Of a DNA stretch of 33,184 nt, positions 17,041 to 25,678 are shown in pieces. The notes below the pieces were generated by a model, which saw only the letters and a program-made list of their open reading frames with translations, was not told the DNA's origin and did not search any database. The stretch spans positions 1-33,184 of the forward strand of contig JAGQRB010000031.1 of NCBI GenBank assembly GCA_020425925.1, in the 5' to 3' direction. Position numbers and translations under genes: made by a program. Origin of the DNA: Planctomycetota bacterium (GTDB lineage Bacteria > Planctomycetota > UBA1135 > UBA2386). Within the stretch, counting starts at the first letter, position 1, and each line of letters begins with the position of its first letter.

Positions 17041-19524
17041 TCAGAACGCACCGATCGTGAGATCGAGTCCGTTCGAACTCGTAACCGCAGTGATGTTGTT
17101 GCCGGGATCGAGTTCGAGCGACAGCACTTGATACTTGAGCATCTGCCCGACCAGGTTCGGATCGAGAGGAATCGGGAACGAGGTGTCGACGATTCCACCG
17201 GCGGGCACGAACAGGTCGGTCAGATCCGCGCTCGCCAGCAGAAGGCATCCGGGGACGCCCTGGGGCAAGATCGACGACAGCGGAGTCGCGACCTGGCTGA
17301 GACCTCGGACCGCGACCGCGAGTGACAAGGCCGGCATGCCGCTGGTGCGCGCGCGGAACGTGCTGTCGATGAACGGCAGATCCGTGGCCTCCAGCACGAC
17401 GGGACCCGCCGAGCTGTTGCAACCAGAACCGAACGAGGGGGCGGTAGCGGGACAGGTCGTCGTCAGGCGGACCAGGACGCCGGCCTTGCCGATGGCACCG
17501 CCGACCGCGACATCGCCGTCGGGCAGCTTCGCCATCGCGAACGAGGCACCGGGGAGAGCGGCGCCGACGACCGCGTCCCACTGGCTGCCGTCCCAGCGTG
17601 CAATGCCCGGCATCGCGACCCCGCCGTTGGCAGTGAAGCTCCCGGAGGCGAGCAAGTCACCATTCGGAAGCTCGACGACGCCGTAGACGCCGCCGTCGAA
17701 TGCGCCGCCGACGAGATTCCACGCCGCGCCGTCGAACGTCCAGACCGCGTTGGCAGATGCCGCGAAGGGGAAGCCCGTCGACAGCACGCCGAGGACATAC
17801 GAGTAGGGCAGCGTGCCCATGGCCTGCCAGTTCAGGCCGTCGAACCACGCGATGTTGGTGACCGCCGTGCCGCCCATGGAGGTGAAGTTGCCACCGGCGA
17901 TGATCGCGCCACCCCAGTCCGACACCGACTCGACCCAGCCGAACGTCGACGTGACGCCGCCGTTCATGTCGAACCAGCTCGTGCCGTCCCAGCGCGCGAT
18001 GCGGCTGGCGGCGACACCACCTGCCGTCGAGAAACCGCCGCCGACGATGAGGTCGCCCGAGATGGAGACCGTCATCGCGCTGACGGTGCCGTCGAGGCCG
18101 CTGCCGAGGGGGTTCCACGCGGTGCCATCCCATCGAGCGACCCGGTTGGCGGCAACGCCACCGGCGACGGTGAACTCCCCGCCGGCGACGATGTCACCGT
18201 TGGGCATCCGAACGACCGACCAGACACGGCCGTCGAGCCCGGTACCGAGCGACGACCACGCGGTGCCGTCAAAGCTCGCGATGCGGTCGCCGCCCAGGCC
18301 GCCGGCACCGAGGAAGTCTCCGCCGGCGACGATGTCGCCGTTCGGCAGCCCGACCATGTCCCATACGTAGCCGGCCAACCCCGAACCGATTGGCTGCCAA
18401 GAGCTGCCGTTCCAGCGCGCGAGCCGGCTGGCCCCGGTTCCGCCCGCGACGCTGAAGTCGCCGCCCGCGATCACACCACCGGTCGAGGAGGCGGCGAGCG
18501 TGGTCACGGCGTACTGGGGGCCGGTATCCGTGCCCGAACCGAGCGCCGACCAGGACGAGCCGTTCCAGCGGGCAACGTGGTTGGCGCTGATGCCGGCGAC
18601 GGTGGTGAAGTCGCCGCCGGCAATGAGGTCGCCGTTGGTCATGACGGCCACGGAGAAGGCGCCGCGCGCGCCGCCGGACACTCCCGGCGATCCGACCGCG
18701 CTCCAGGCAGTGCCATTCCAGCGCTCGATCCCGTTTCGCGTCGCGGCGAGGACGTCGCCGTTGGTGTCGAGCGCGAGGCCGTTCACCGTTCCCGATGTGC
18801 CGGCCCCCATCGCCGACCAGGAGGATCCGTTGAACTGCGCGACGAAGTTCGCCGTCGCGGTGCCGATGAGGGAGAAGGTGCCGCCGGCGACCAGATCGCC
18901 GTTCGGCAGAATCAGCACGGCGTAGACCCGGCCGTTCACCAGCGGGCCACCGAGGTCGGTCCAGGCAACTCCGTCCCAGCGCCCGATCCGGTTGGCGGGA
19001 AAGCCGCCCTGGTAGTTGAAGTCACCGCCGATGACGATGTCGTCGTTCGGCGCCACGGCCACCGCGTTGACGGAGGTGATCGGGCCCGTCGCGGAGCTGA
19101 TCGGCATCCAAGTCTGCGACGCGAAATCGAACCGGGCCATGTGCTGCGCCGGCACGCCCCCGATCTGCGTGAACTGGCCGACCGCCACGATGTCTGCGGC
19201 CGAGGTCGTCGCAACCGCGAGGACGCGGGCATCGGCCCCGCTACCGAGCGGCATCCAGACCGGAGTGGCCCCGCTCAGATCGACCAGCGCAACGCGATTG
19301 ACCTGCGTTGGACCGCCCATCGTGAAGTCGCCGCCGACGACGTAGTACTCGCTGGTGGGCAGCCATTCCCGCACGGCGAAGACGATGTTGTCGGCGCCGG
19401 GGACCTCGGGGTCGGCAACCCAAGCCGTCGAACACTGCGCGGCGAGCGGCGGAGCGGCGGAAAGTGCCAGCAAGGCGAGGGTCGGGGACACGAGGCGAGG
19501 CCTCGAGAGACGGAACGTGCGCAT
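17041..19524 (-). CDS. Secreted repeat protein, GGDF-x-GGxxANRIARWDG units
   Basis: Predicted 827 residues. ATG 19524 is chosen because GGAGAAG lies about 5 bases upstream and a signal peptide follows (MRTFRLSRPRLVSPTLALLA, ending AAQC). The open frame to 20301 is antisense of the next gene. The mature protein has about 13-14 units of about 47 residues with the core VAGGDFTxxGGxxANRIARWDGSSWxxLGSG; two units are degenerate. Such units are common in secreted proteins of Planctomycetota and Bacteroidota and probably form beta-propellers, with similarity to the Rax2-like repeat. The last ~140 residues, after CPATAPSFGSGC, form a small beta domain ending LDLTIGAF, perhaps related to the end of the FG-GAP protein. 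The function is unknown. Confidence 0.85.
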   Translation of the reverse strand: MRTFRLSRPRLVSPTLALLALSAAPPLAAQCSTAWVADPEVPGADNIVFAVREWLPTSEYYVVGGDFTMGGPTQVNRVALVDLSGATPVWMPLGSGADARVLAVATTSAADIVAVGQFTQIGGVPAQHMARFDFASQTWMPISSATGPITSVNAVAVAPNDDIVIGGDFNYQGGFPANRIGRWDGVAWTDLGGPLVNGRVYAVLILPNGDLVAGGTFSLIGTATANFVAQFNGSSWSAMGAGTSGTVNGLALDTNGDVLAATRNGIERWNGTAWSAVGSPGVSGGARGAFSVAVMTNGDLIAGGDFTTVAGISANHVARWNGSSWSALGSGTDTGPQYAVTTLAASSTGGVIAGGDFSVAGGTGASRLARWNGSSWQPIGSGLAGYVWDMVGLPNGDIVAGGDFLGAGGLGGDRIASFDGTAWSSLGTGLDGRVWSVVRMPNGDIVAGGEFTVAGGVAANRVARWDGTAWNPLGSGLDGTVSAMTVSISGDLIVGGGFSTAGGVAASRIARWDGTSWFDMNGGVTSTFGWVESVSDWGGAIIAGGNFTSMGGTAVTNIAWFDGLNWQAMGTLPYSYVLGVLSTGFPFAASANAVWTFDGAAWNLVGGAFDGGVYGVVELPNGDLLASGSFTANGGVAMPGIARWDGSQWDAVVGAALPGASFAMAKLPDGDVAVGGAIGKAGVLVRLTTTCPATAPSFGSGCNSSAGPVVLEATDLPFIDSTFRARTSGMPALSLAVAVRGLSQVATPLSSILPQGVPGCLLLASADLTDLFVPAGGIVDTSFPIPLDPNLVGQMLKYQVLSLELDPGNNITAVTSSNGLDLTIGAF

Positions 19525-19578
19525 CGGCTTCTCCGGCTTGGGGGGAATACGTGCTGTTCGTGTCGTCACCCCGCGACG

Positions 19579-19584
19579 AAGTTC
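19579..19584 (-). promoter_or_regulatory. GAACTT box upstream of the repeat-protein gene
   Basis: Read on the minus strand, GAACTT is 55 bases before the ATG at 19524. It is the same -35-like hexamer as in the divergent ECF promoters near 5.6 kb. The downstream box is less alike (CGAAC only), so membership of the same regulon is only a suggestion. Confidence 0.2.
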
Positions 19585-19658
19585 TGGGGCCGCGAAGTCG
19601 CCGGGTGGCCTGACCGAACGGGCAAACCGTGCACCGCTCGGCGTGACCCGGCACTTGC

Positions 19659-21677
19659 TCAGCGCGCTTCGAACTCGATCCGAACCTCGTTCGAGAGCTG
19701 ACCCGTGCCGGTGCCGTCGGCAAGCAGCAGCTGGAAGACGTTCTCGCCTTCGATGAGCCCGGGTGCGCCGGGGACGAAGTAGAGGATCGGAATCGCGCCG
19801 GCCGGAACCTGACTGCGGCCCACCTCGACGAGGTCGACGGCCGCGTGGCCCGCACCATCGAGCGTGCCCGCGACGACGGTGATCATCGAGAGAGTGCCGC
19901 TCGGGTCGAGGAGCAGATTGCCGACCCCGGCCACCATCAGGTTCTGGTAGATCGCCGAGTTCGGCACGAGGCCGAACGACTCGACGAAGCCGGTTCCCAG
20001 GAACAGCGAGAAGGCGGCTCCCGGTTGCTGCGGCGCGTCGACAAACACGGTCGCTTCGTAGCCGTCCGCCGGATCCGGCCGCAGGTTGCCGTAGGCGTCC
20101 TGCAGGATCTCCGCCGCCGGGGTAGCCCACGACGGGACGGTGAGGCCGATCCGAACCTCCGAGTATTCGTCGGCGCCGATGTCGACCGCGACCGTGGGCG
20201 AGAACGGCGCCGGCAACGCGCGCGGATCGGTGTCGACGTCGACACCGAGATCGAGGCGCACGAAGTCGGTCGTGCTCGCCGGCGGCACGGCGGCGAACCA
20301 CGGGGGGTTCGGGATCCCGGATTGGATCGTTCGCGACGTGTCACCGACATCGCGGGCATCCGCGGACCCTTGGGTCAAGTGCAGATCCTGTGTCACGAAC
20401 TCATTCGGGTGCCCGTCCCCGCCCGCGAAGACGGGCGTCTTGTTGGGGAAGTCGACGTCGTAGATCAGGTTCCGGTCCGAGTTGATCGTGAACGCTGTCG
20501 ACGCGCCGCATCCGGAAGGCAGCACGAGGTCCGTCGGATTGATCGGTGCAAAGTCCACCGGGCTCAGGTGGTCCGGGTTCCAGAGGATGTTGTTGTAGAG
20601 GTTCAACGTCGCCTGGTCGGCGCATTGGGCAACCCACTCGACTCCGATGTTCGGCACGCTGGTGGGCGCCTTCGTCGAGAAGGCGATGGTGTTGTTGACC
20701 ACGTCGGCGTCGCATCGCTCGAGTCTCACCAGGGTGTTGCAGAAGCTCACGAAGTTGCTCTGCAGGCGAGGCCTCGTCCAATCGGCCTGCGCTCCCCCGG
20801 CAGCAGCGCCCACCCATACTCCGAGCTCGAACCAGTAGATGTCGTTCGCGCGAACGAGGGTCGACGACACCGCTCCCTCCTCGACCGTTTCGAAGATCCC
20901 GAACGCGGCGGCGGCGCCCTGGTGCAAGCCGGTCACGAAGCTGATCGTGCCATGATCGCCCTCGATCACATTGCGCTCGATCACGTGGAACGCGCGCCAA
21001 CCCTCGATGGTGTTGATCGAGACGCCCACGTTGCAATCCAGGAAACAATCGCGAACTTCCACGTGAACGGGCTCGGCCGGTGGCGCGATCTCGCCCGAGG
21101 CGGGATCGATGCCGACCCCGAGCGACGATTCGACTTCGACGTTCTGGATGACGGATCCGGGCATCGCCACACCCGTGCCGGGAATCGTCTGATTGCCCAC
21201 CACGTCGATCGCGATCGCGACTTCACCCGGGTTGTAGAGGCGGGCTCGCCGACCCTGTTCCGAGACCGTGGTGATCGGCGCCCCGGGCCACGTCTCGATC
21301 GTCAAGCCGTGGGCGGGCATCCGGATGTAGCGTTCGGTCGAACTCGCGGCGAGATCTTCGTCGGCGGCGAGGTCGTAGGCGCCGGGCGCGAGGTTCAGCG
21401 TGTGGGGCACGGCGAGCCGGCGCGCGGTCGCGACGGTGCCGCTCTCGAGGGTGAGCTGGCTCAGCGCGAAGCCGATCGTCTTCCACGGCGCCAGGGCGCT
21501 GCCGTCACCGGTCGTATTGTCCCCGGTCGGAGATACGTAGATCTCCCGGGTCACGATCGAGGAACCGTTGGCCTGGAAGTCGTCCCAATGCCCGAAGTAC
21601 TCGACCGACTGGGCGACGCCGGGCGAAAGGAGGAGAGCGGCGACAGCGAGTGTGCCGCTCGTATTGCGGAGATTCAT
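19659..21677 (-). CDS. Secreted right-handed beta-helix protein (DUF1565-like)
   Basis: Predicted 672 residues with a signal peptide (residues 1-22, LLLSPGVAQ). The following YVSPTGDNTTGDGSALAPWKTI is the typical start of DUF1565-type parallel beta-helix proteins, which begin with a repeated glycine-rich turn. Repeated short strands follow, with NVEVESS, NDIYWFELGVWVG, NNTIAFS and LYNNILWNP as rungs of the helix. At about residue 500 comes VDIGADEY, a common end of such domains in Planctomycetota, and then a C-terminal beta domain that ends LSNEVRIEFEAR. Many relatives bind or cut polysaccharides, but no catalytic residues can be assigned here. It lies 134 bp upstream of the repeat-protein gene on the same strand, so they may be co-transcribed. 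Confidence 0.8.
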   Translation of the reverse strand: MNLRNTSGTLAVAALLLSPGVAQSVEYFGHWDDFQANGSSIVTREIYVSPTGDNTTGDGSALAPWKTIGFALSQLTLESGTVATARRLAVPHTLNLAPGAYDLAADEDLAASSTERYIRMPAHGLTIETWPGAPITTVSEQGRRARLYNPGEVAIAIDVVGNQTIPGTGVAMPGSVIQNVEVESSLGVGIDPASGEIAPPAEPVHVEVRDCFLDCNVGVSINTIEGWRAFHVIERNVIEGDHGTISFVTGLHQGAAAAFGIFETVEEGAVSSTLVRANDIYWFELGVWVGAAAGGAQADWTRPRLQSNFVSFCNTLVRLERCDADVVNNTIAFSTKAPTSVPNIGVEWVAQCADQATLNLYNNILWNPDHLSPVDFAPINPTDLVLPSGCGASTAFTINSDRNLIYDVDFPNKTPVFAGGDGHPNEFVTQDLHLTQGSADARDVGDTSRTIQSGIPNPPWFAAVPPASTTDFVRLDLGVDVDTDPRALPAPFSPTVAVDIGADEYSEVRIGLTVPSWATPAAEILQDAYGNLRPDPADGYEATVFVDAPQQPGAAFSLFLGTGFVESFGLVPNSAIYQNLMVAGVGNLLLDPSGTLSMITVVAGTLDGAGHAAVDLVEVGRSQVPAGAIPILYFVPGAPGLIEGENVFQLLLADGTGTGQLSNEVRIEFEAR

Positions 21678-22177
21678 GCGGGTGTACCGTGAGTCGCGTG
21701 GCCGACCGCGAAGTGCGATCGGCGGACCGGCGCGGGCCTGTCCTGCGATCGAGGTGCCCGGCTCACGGTGAGCGCAACGAGAATCCGTTCGATCCCACCT
21801 CGAAGCAGCAGGCCGTATCGGATTCGGCGTCTGTTGCCAGAAGCCGCGACCCGCGCCACCGGTGCCGGCAAGTCGAGAGCTACCGGCTCGAAGTCCGCGT
21901 TCTGCGCGACGAGCGACGTCGATGCCAGCGGGCGGCGAGAACGAGGAGGCGACGCACGCGGCGAACGTTACCCGCGCACCGCCATGCGGTCAGCGGCGCC
22001 GGGTTGCGCCGGCGCCGGGACGGGCGGCGGCGTGTTCTCTAGGATCCGGTCGCGGCGGTTGGTCCGTCGAGTACTTCGACAGCAGTGGCGGTACCCGGAC
22101 CGTGCTGCCGGCCACGGACTTCGCGCTGCTCCTCTCGGAAGCAGGTTCACGCAACCGCGTGAGCGCGGCGCCGAGCG
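21678..22177. other. 500-bp gap with no gene seen
   Basis: No credible gene lies between the beta-helix protein and the eCIS operon. The right end should hold the operon's transcription end, and the left end the promoter of the beta-helix gene. A short plus-strand run near 22070-22130 (SVEYFDSSGGTRTVLP) looks mildly protein-like but has no start and is not recognised. Confidence 0.5.
22147..22162 (-). terminator. Hairpin after the eCIS operon
   Basis: TCACGC and GCGTGA form a perfect 6-bp stem with a 4-base loop, 15 bases beyond the stop of the DUF6519 gene. No T-tract follows on the minus strand, so a terminator role is only possible. Confidence 0.25.
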
Positions 22178-25100
22178 TCACTGCAGCCCGGCGAGTCCGC
22201 GGGCTTCGTTGACGAACGTCGTCGCCCGTTCCGAGCCGATGCCGAGGATGGAGCTGACTCGGCTCGGATCCGTCGTCGCGAGTCTGCCGACGCTCCCGAT
22301 GCCGTTCTCCCGGAGTCGGGCGCTCATGGCTTCGCCGATGCCGCGCACTTCGGTCGTGTTCGTGCGATTGATCGCGAGCTCGAGGCCGCGGCTGGACGCG
22401 GTGATGCGACCGTTGCTCAGCAGCCCGAAGCTGCCGGGTGAACCCGTGCCGGTGCCGCCGGAGCCGGTGCTGGCGCCCTCGGGGTCGATGATCAGGCCCT
22501 GATCGGTGATGATGCGGCAGCGGATCAGCTGGCTCGCGATCGGCAGGGTGAACAGCGTCATCGAGCGGCCGGCGTGGGTCGTGAGGCCGAATCGGAACTC
22601 CCGGGAGAGCGCCGGGTTGTTCGCCGGGAAGACGATCGCGAACAAGAGCTGCGGCTGGATGTCCGGGGTCTGGGACACCGCGGTCAGCGGTCCGAGCGCG
22701 AAGCTCCCGAGCAACGGCTCGGAAGAGAAGTCGAACGAATAGGCTTCCAAGTGCGGGTTGAAGACGCGCAGCTGGATCGCGCTCGGATCGTTCGGCGTCT
22801 CGAGGACTTCGGGACTCTCGGGGCCGGCGGGAACGATCGTGAGCGTGGCTGCACCCGTGGGCTCCGTCCCGAGCACGACGAGATACGCGCGGCCGGCCTC
22901 GAACTCGATCTCGGTCTCGGTCAGCGTCTGGCCGCCGACGGCAGCCCGAACCGTGACCGTGCCGGCCGGGTAGGTACGGAACTCGGTGCCGGTGAACTGG
23001 GCGAGACTCGGGACGACGACCGCGCCGTCGATTGCGATGCTCACCGTGCTCCCGGCTCGGCTGGACATGTGGACGAACTGCACGCGGGCGCCCCGCTGCC
23101 CGTTCGCGGTCCCGAGCAGACGCACCTCCGCCGGACCGGCATTCGAGGAGATCTGCAGGATCGCCGAGTGGTTGCCGGCCGCGGTCGGGAAGTAGCCGAG
23201 GTTCACGACCGAGCTGCCGTTCGGCTCGACTTCCGGGAGCGCTGTCTGATGCGCGAACAGCGCCGCCCATCCCGGGTTGGACGGGTCGTCGACGATCGCC
23301 ATCGCCGTGACGACCAGGGTCGCGGTGCCCGGGTTGGACACCGAGATCTCGCCGCCGAGCGGCGTGTTCGCGGTCGTGATGCCGAAGTTGAGCGCCTCGG
23401 GCACCTCGATCTCGGGCTGGGTGACCGACACGAGATGGAACCAGACCTCGAGATCTCCGCCGCGCCGGGCGTCGCCGCTCGGCAGCACGGCATCGGTGCC
23501 GCCGTCGGCGCGCAGCGCGCCGTAGCTCTCGGCATCGAGGTAGCGCGGTGCGTCGGGATCCCCGTCGTCCCAGATGAAATTGCCCTTGAGCGTCAGGTAG
23601 CCGAGGACGGAATCGCGCGGCGTATTCTGGCTCTGGGTTACCGCCACGGCTCGATCGAGCCAGTCGGCGACTGCTCGGCTCGGTCGCCAGAAGATGCTGT
23701 GGTCTTGGGCCTCGATGGTGGCGTCGAGCCGGATTGCCTGCGTCGCAACGGGCTGGGCGGGCCCCCAGACCTCGAACTCGTCGGCGGTGACGGGCCAGGG
23801 CAGGTGTAGCGTGACGAAGCACACCGGCTTGCGGTCGGTCACGGTCTGGGCCCGGATACGCGTATCGCAACGGATCTCGAACCCCTGTCGGAGTCGACTG
23901 GTCGCGAGCGTGGCGTCGTTCACGAACCGGGTGCCACCGGCGAGGATCTCCTCGATGCGAGCGCCAGGTTCCGCGGCGCCGCCTTCCCGGTAGCGCGCCG
24001 TGAAGTCGATCGGCAGGTGCATGCGCTCCCCGGCCGCATCTTCGAGATACGCCCGCACCTTCTGCGCCTCGCCGACGTCGCCCAACGTCCAGCGGACGGA
24101 CGCGATGCCCTCCGCGCTCGTCGACACCTGCACGTCGTCGCTGAGCGGCGAAGTACCCGCGAACGAACCACCTCCGTCTTCGACGTGGAAGCGGATCGTC
24201 GCGCCCTCGACCGGCCACCGGCCGTTCGCGACGCCGACCTGCAGCGCGTGCTCGAGCTCGACGCCGCCCGCGCCGCCCTCCGGCGTGGCCTCCTGGCCGT
24301 CGCCGCCGACGTAGAACATGCTCGTGAGCTCGGTCACCGGCGGGAACAGCCGGCGGCAGTCCGATGGATCCGACCAGCTGCCGCCCGCGAGCGTCATGAC
24401 GGCGAGGCGGCAGTAGTGGTGTTCGATGCCGTGCGGCAGCGACGGGATCGGATCATCGAGGTCGTCCAGGGGCCACTCGACGTCGCCGCTCGCCGTGCGC
24501 GCGGGCACGAGCCAGTAGTCGCCGGTGCGGTACGACCCGGCCGCGAACGCGACCTCGACGCCGTCTTCCAGCCCCCGGTACTCGTCCGCGGGCGGCTGCT
24601 CGATGACGTCGTCCCACCGCCGCACGCGCGGATTCGTCGGGAAGTTCGTCAGCTCGTGGGCGGTCGCCGCGAGACCGGCGACGTCGAGGGCCAGCTGCTT
24701 GCCCTCGGCCGACAGGACGCGGACGAGCGTGCCCGACTCGCCGCGCAGTTCGCGATCGTCGTCGGTCAGCTCGACCCAGCCGCTCGCGACGAATCGCAGC
24801 ACGTCGTCGCGCCCGAGCGTGCTCACGGTGATCGTCTTGACGTCGCCTGCGAGCGAATCGTCGGAGATCCACGCGGCGACGACGGTGCCGTTGTCGCGAC
24901 TCCACTTGAACGTCGCGGCGGTCAGGTCGCCGCCGTCGTGGACCTCGACCCTGTAGAGCCGATTCTCGAGCGCGCGGTAGCCGGCGCCCGGAGTGACGAT
25001 GCACGGATCGTCGGAGCCCGGCTGCTCCTCGGCGCGTGCCGCCATCGTCCCGTTCGGAGGCGTCGTGAGATCCGTCCACTCGGAGAACGTGCCGATGCAG

Positions 25101-25654
25101 GGCGCCTCGGTCGACGCGGCAATCTCGAGCAGCTTGACCTGCCAGATCGTCTGCGTGCGCGTCGCCGTGTCGGGGCCGTCGAGCGCGACTTCACGGATGT
25201 CGGGCTCCTCGAGCGCCGTGCGATGCCGGTCGAAGACGTCGAGATAGACGACATACGTGCCGTTGGCGACGTCGCCGGGGTCCGGCAGATACGGTTGGTC
25301 GCGATATCGCGCGATCGCATCGCTCTCCGCGAGGATGCCGTCCAGGTAGTAGCGGCCCGCGGTCACGAGGAAATCGTCGGTGCCGCTGGGCACCGGCGGA
25401 TTGGGATCGGCGTCCGAACGCGCGAGTTCCTCGGCCGTCGGCGTGAGAGTGCCTGCGAGCACGCGGAAGCCGTCGTAGTGCAACGGCGCGCCGCAGCCGC
25501 CGATGAGGTCGAGCGCGCCGGTCTCGATGCGGTCCCGCGTGAGATCGATCTGCTCGTTCCAGTCCGCGTCGAGCTGGACGCGACCCTGCTGCATGCGGAC
25601 GCCGCTGAAGCGGTTGCGTCGGTCGAACGTCGAACGTGTGTAGTCCCCTTTCAT
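22178..25654 (-). CDS. DUF6519 protein with Ig-like, ASH, DUF4397 and HhH modules
   Basis: Predicted 1158 residues and the last gene of the operon. It opens with the DUF6519 signature MKGDYTRSTFDRRNRF, then VRMQQGRVQLDADWNEQ; this family is often found in contractile-injection and tail-like loci. An Ig-like domain is at about residues 465-560 (ATIRFHVEDGGGSFAG, then GIASVRWTLGD). A segment at about 600-740 has LHLPWPVTADEFEVWGP. Then come an ASH/choice-of-anchor-D-like fold (about 743-850, LNFGITTANTPLGGEISVSN), a DUF4397-like fold (about 855-1060, RVQFVHMSSRAGSTVSIAID) and helix-hairpin-helix repeats (about 1100-1158, EVRGIGEAMSARLRENGI, then ILGIGSERATTFVNEARGL). It probably sits on the outside of the particle or its end. 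The HhH end is unusual for that position. The ribosome site is weak. Confidence 0.8.
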   Translation of the reverse strand: MKGDYTRSTFDRRNRFSGVRMQQGRVQLDADWNEQIDLTRDRIETGALDLIGGCGAPLHYDGFRVLAGTLTPTAEELARSDADPNPPVPSGTDDFLVTAGRYYLDGILAESDAIARYRDQPYLPDPGDVANGTYVVYLDVFDRHRTALEEPDIREVALDGPDTATRTQTIWQVKLLEIAASTEAPCIGTFSEWTDLTTPPNGTMAARAEEQPGSDDPCIVTPGAGYRALENRLYRVEVHDGGDLTAATFKWSRDNGTVVAAWISDDSLAGDVKTITVSTLGRDDVLRFVASGWVELTDDDRELRGESGTLVRVLSAEGKQLALDVAGLAATAHELTNFPTNPRVRRWDDVIEQPPADEYRGLEDGVEVAFAAGSYRTGDYWLVPARTASGDVEWPLDDLDDPIPSLPHGIEHHYCRLAVMTLAGGSWSDPSDCRRLFPPVTELTSMFYVGGDGQEATPEGGAGGVELEHALQVGVANGRWPVEGATIRFHVEDGGGSFAGTSPLSDDVQVSTSAEGIASVRWTLGDVGEAQKVRAYLEDAAGERMHLPIDFTARYREGGAAEPGARIEEILAGGTRFVNDATLATSRLRQGFEIRCDTRIRAQTVTDRKPVCFVTLHLPWPVTADEFEVWGPAQPVATQAIRLDATIEAQDHSIFWRPSRAVADWLDRAVAVTQSQNTPRDSVLGYLTLKGNFIWDDGDPDAPRYLDAESYGALRADGGTDAVLPSGDARRGGDLEVWFHLVSVTQPEIEVPEALNFGITTANTPLGGEISVSNPGTATLVVTAMAIVDDPSNPGWAALFAHQTALPEVEPNGSSVVNLGYFPTAAGNHSAILQISSNAGPAEVRLLGTANGQRGARVQFVHMSSRAGSTVSIAIDGAVVVPSLAQFTGTEFRTYPAGTVTVRAAVGGQTLTETEIEFEAGRAYLVVLGTEPTGAATLTIVPAGPESPEVLETPNDPSAIQLRVFNPHLEAYSFDFSSEPLLGSFALGPLTAVSQTPDIQPQLLFAIVFPANNPALSREFRFGLTTHAGRSMTLFTLPIASQLIRCRIITDQGLIIDPEGASTGSGGTGTGSPGSFGLLSNGRITASSRGLELAINRTNTTEVRGIGEAMSARLRENGIGSVGRLATTDPSRVSSILGIGSERATTFVNEARGLAGLQ

Positions 25655-25678
25655 GGCTGGCTCACTGCATTGCGGATG

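Noticed and set aside
19525..20301. N-terminal extension of the repeat-protein frame
   Set aside because: It is low-complexity antisense-like sequence overlapping the beta-helix gene. The ATG at 19524 has a ribosome site and a signal peptide.
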